From Actinophytocola sp963826035 (lineage in GTDB: Bacteria; Actinomycetota; Actinomycetes; Mycobacteriales; Pseudonocardiaceae), in the NCBI GenBank assembly GCA_963826035.1, contig CAWGVZ010000023.1, positions 62,001 to 126,000 on the forward strand: DNA of 64,000 nucleotides, given 5' to 3'. Shown piece after piece: positions 63,401 through 64,000 of the stretch (position 1 is the stretch's first letter; the number at the start of each line of letters is the position of its first letter). Both the position numbers and the translations under genes were made by a program. The notes beneath the pieces were generated by a model, which did no database searches, was not told where the DNA came from, and was given only the letters and a program-made list of their open reading frames with translations.

Positions 63401-63870
63401 CCAGGCCGGGCGCCCAGCCGGCGGTGCGCGAGCTGCGCCGGTTCCTCGGCGAGCGCCTACCCGCCTACCTGGTGCCCGCCGTGATCGTCCCGCTCGACCG
63501 GCTTCCGTTGACCCGCAACGGAAAACTGGACTACGCGGCGCTGCCGCCGCCGGCCGCGCCCGTCCCCGCGGCGGCCCTGCCGAGCACGCGGACCGAGCGG
63601 GTGCTGGCCGGGATGTGGGCCGAACTGCTCGGAATGGCGTCGGCCGACGCGATCGGCGTGCACGACGACTTCTTCGACCTTGGCGGCGACTCGCTGCTCG
63701 TCACCCGGCTGCACGCCAGGCTGCCGGAGGCGTTCGGGGTCGACCTTCCGATGCGCCAAGTGTACCAGGCACTCGACATCGCGTCGCTGGCCGCCGCGAT
63801 CGACGAGCTGCGCCTGGTCGCCGAGGCGGAGAACCTGCCGAAGGAGGAGCTACGACATCGACTCACGTGA
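60496..63870 (+). CDS. NRPS, docking domain-C-A(Thr)-T
   Basis: This is a 1,124-residue single-module synthetase. Residues 1-52 are a TubC-type N-terminal docking domain (TADFLTDLERRQVTVRVIGD, PEILRHLR). C (about 65-490) has TRHHIASDGWS. A (about 520-1015) has IYTSGSTGAPKG and TRNGKLDY; its pocket by eye is D-F-W-S-V-G-M-V-H-(K), nearly the Thr code. T carries LGGDSL near 1061. There is no thioesterase. The GTG start overlaps the preceding stop (GTGA), and the docking domain should pair with the end of the upstream hybrid synthase, so Thr would follow the ketide-extended unit. Confidence 0.93.
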   Translation: MSTADFLTDLERRQVTVRVIGDRLHCAAPDGVLTAEVVERIRERKPEILRHLRDRNGIPSADRSGPLPLSFAQERMWLSAHLDADDSAYHLPLAVRLDGPLTVGALDQALAEIVRRHEILRTRYPVRRGRPCQEIGPPAAALPVVDLSGLPPAVRESAALGLTEREARRPFDLATGPVQRTTVLRCGPITHRLLLTRHHIASDGWSLGVLGTELSTLYGAFLAGTPSPLPPLPLQFADFALWQRDWQRRADGAEPRLDVLAGLLDGASPDIGLVGDPVSDGTPPPVGTMRRTIDAGLTERLGRTARDAGSTVYTTLLAALAVVVAAAAGREKVIVGSPAAGRPRPELEPLVGAFATMLPVVVDTTGDPTFRDVLRRVHRVVVAALDVQDALPDTRVGRPRTRRGSSPFTLVLTYQNTPSAGLVLPGLTAVTEGPVAVAPKFPLTVTATAADGAHDLLVEFDGRRVHPAVVAALVDRFIDFLELAADRSDDRCAALVREVAGRTLEFAPPTQEVEGTTLAAAFTAAAARNPDAIALSGGGAQVTYRALRRAARRLARRLTGRGVPADGLVGVCVEPSFDTVAAIVACTLAGAAYLPLDPDDPPARHEAVIADAGISALVTSSGLADRFEWYDGPTLLVDEAWRAGRVPEKSTPAPTPTCLPDQLAYVIYTSGSTGAPKGVMVSHRNVCGLFAAAGTVHDFTGDDVWTLAHSTAFDFSVWEMWGALLHGARLVVLPRAVVLDPAELWRTVVAEQVTVFSSTPGAFEQLAGAAVDAPAGALRAVVLGGDRCDTARLRSWLDRFGAERPRLVNMYGITETTVHVTHHRLTPADLSGGADSPVGRPLPGVRAHVVDTHGAPVPVGGQGELLVGGPGVARGYLRRPALTADRFRPDDLGGAPGARLYSTGDLLRVSPDGGLGHLGRLDRQVKLRGYRIEPGEVESVLAGHPDLGAAAVTVRQDGERSYLAGYVVARPGAQPAVRELRRFLGERLPAYLVPAVIVPLDRLPLTRNGKLDYAALPPPAAPVPAAALPSTRTERVLAGMWAELLGMASADAIGVHDDFFDLGGDSLLVTRLHARLPEAFGVDLPMRQVYQALDIASLAAAIDELRLVAEAENLPKEELRHRLT

Positions 63871-64000
63871 CGTTCGACGGGGCACCTCGAACGATGGTGC
63901 ACGTCATGCGTCAGCACGCTGCCGAGCGTCCGGACGAACCGGCGGTCATCTTCCTGGCCGACGGTGAGGCGGAGGCCGGCCGCCTCACGTACGCCCAACT
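63867..64000 (+). CDS. Acyl-AMP ligase (FAAL/AL-type), partial at window end
   Basis: Only the first 44 codons are present: VTFDGAPRTMVHVMRQHAAE, then RPDEPAVIFLADGEAEAGRLTYAQ. The pattern RPDxPAxxFLxDGExExxxLTYxEL is typical of the N-terminus of fatty-acyl-AMP ligases and of loading AL domains on NRPSs. The GTG start overlaps the previous stop by 4 bp, so it is in the same operon. It may be a stand-alone ligase or the first domain of a large AL-ACP-NRPS protein; the window ends too early to tell. Confidence 0.8.
   Translation, partial: MTFDGAPRTMVHVMRQHAAERPDEPAVIFLADGEAEAGRLTYAQ

Noticed and set aside
1..64000. CRISPR arrays, tRNA or rRNA genes, phage attachment sites
   Set aside because: No regularly spaced repeats, cloverleaf-like sequences or rRNA signatures were noticed; repeats found are duplications, IS ends or gene-end palindromes.

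Overview
The window is about 72% GC with long GC-skewed codon reading, GTG/TTG starts and modular NRPS/PKS genes, so it comes from an actinomycete. Short palindromic intergenic repeats built on GAACGACGC(C/T)TT suggest the Pseudonocardiaceae (Amycolatopsis-like); that placement is inference. Nearly the whole window is one specialised-metabolite gene cluster, heavily remodelled by insertion sequences and duplications.

Layout. 1-1.8 kb: an IS1380-family element with a broken transposase. 1.8-3.5 kb: regulators (LmbU-like, two ArsR-like). 3.6-9.9 kb: a two-module NRPS whose adenylation pockets read as Asn and His types. 9.9-12.6 kb: a small membrane protein, a 31-residue double-glycine leader peptide and a peptidase-containing (C39) ABC exporter. 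12.8-28.1 kb: tailoring genes: two VOC-glycosyltransferase fusions, carboxylesterase, SMP-30 lactonase-like protein, SGNH hydrolase, HldE-like heptose kinase/nucleotidyltransferase, Baeyer-Villiger-type monooxygenase, amidase, ACP, GNAT-ankyrin protein and MycE-type sugar O-methyltransferase. 28.1-33.9 kb: free-standing PCP, Asp/Asn beta-hydroxylase-family enzyme, nucleotide-sugar dehydrogenase and an A-T-C NRPS. 33.9-48.9 kb: an insertion-like block with a deleted HemN-like gene, ankyrin protein, lipid kinase, a broken third glycosyltransferase, an ACP-like-DUF3626 fusion, three nested IS elements, an IS4 element, a DUF5990 gene, a second copy of the SGNH hydrolase gene, gene fragments and an HD protein. 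48.9-64 kb: HemN-like radical SAM enzyme, stand-alone ketosynthase, C-A-T-KS-AT-cMT-KR-T hybrid synthase, a Thr-type C-A-T NRPS and the start of an acyl-AMP ligase gene.

How it may work together. Asn and His activation, an Asp/Asn beta-hydroxylase with its own carrier protein, a KS-AT-cMT-KR-ACP extension followed by a Thr module, an acyl-AMP ligase, sugar supply and glycosylation genes, and VOC (bleomycin-binding fold) domains together recall the bleomycin-type assembly line. No bithiazole-forming modules are visible, and two adenylation pockets do not match bleomycin substrates, so the product is better described as a possible relative than as bleomycin. The VOC-glycosyltransferase fusions, the GG-leader peptide with its exporter, and the ACP-like-DUF3626 and ACP/GNAT-ankyrin pairs are the least conventional parts.

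The architecture is young and unstable. A 1,991-bp block is present as an inverted duplicate about 27 kb apart. A HemN-like gene is directly repeated with an internal deletion and brackets the 14.7-kb IS-rich block. The 3' ends of two genes are tandemly duplicated.
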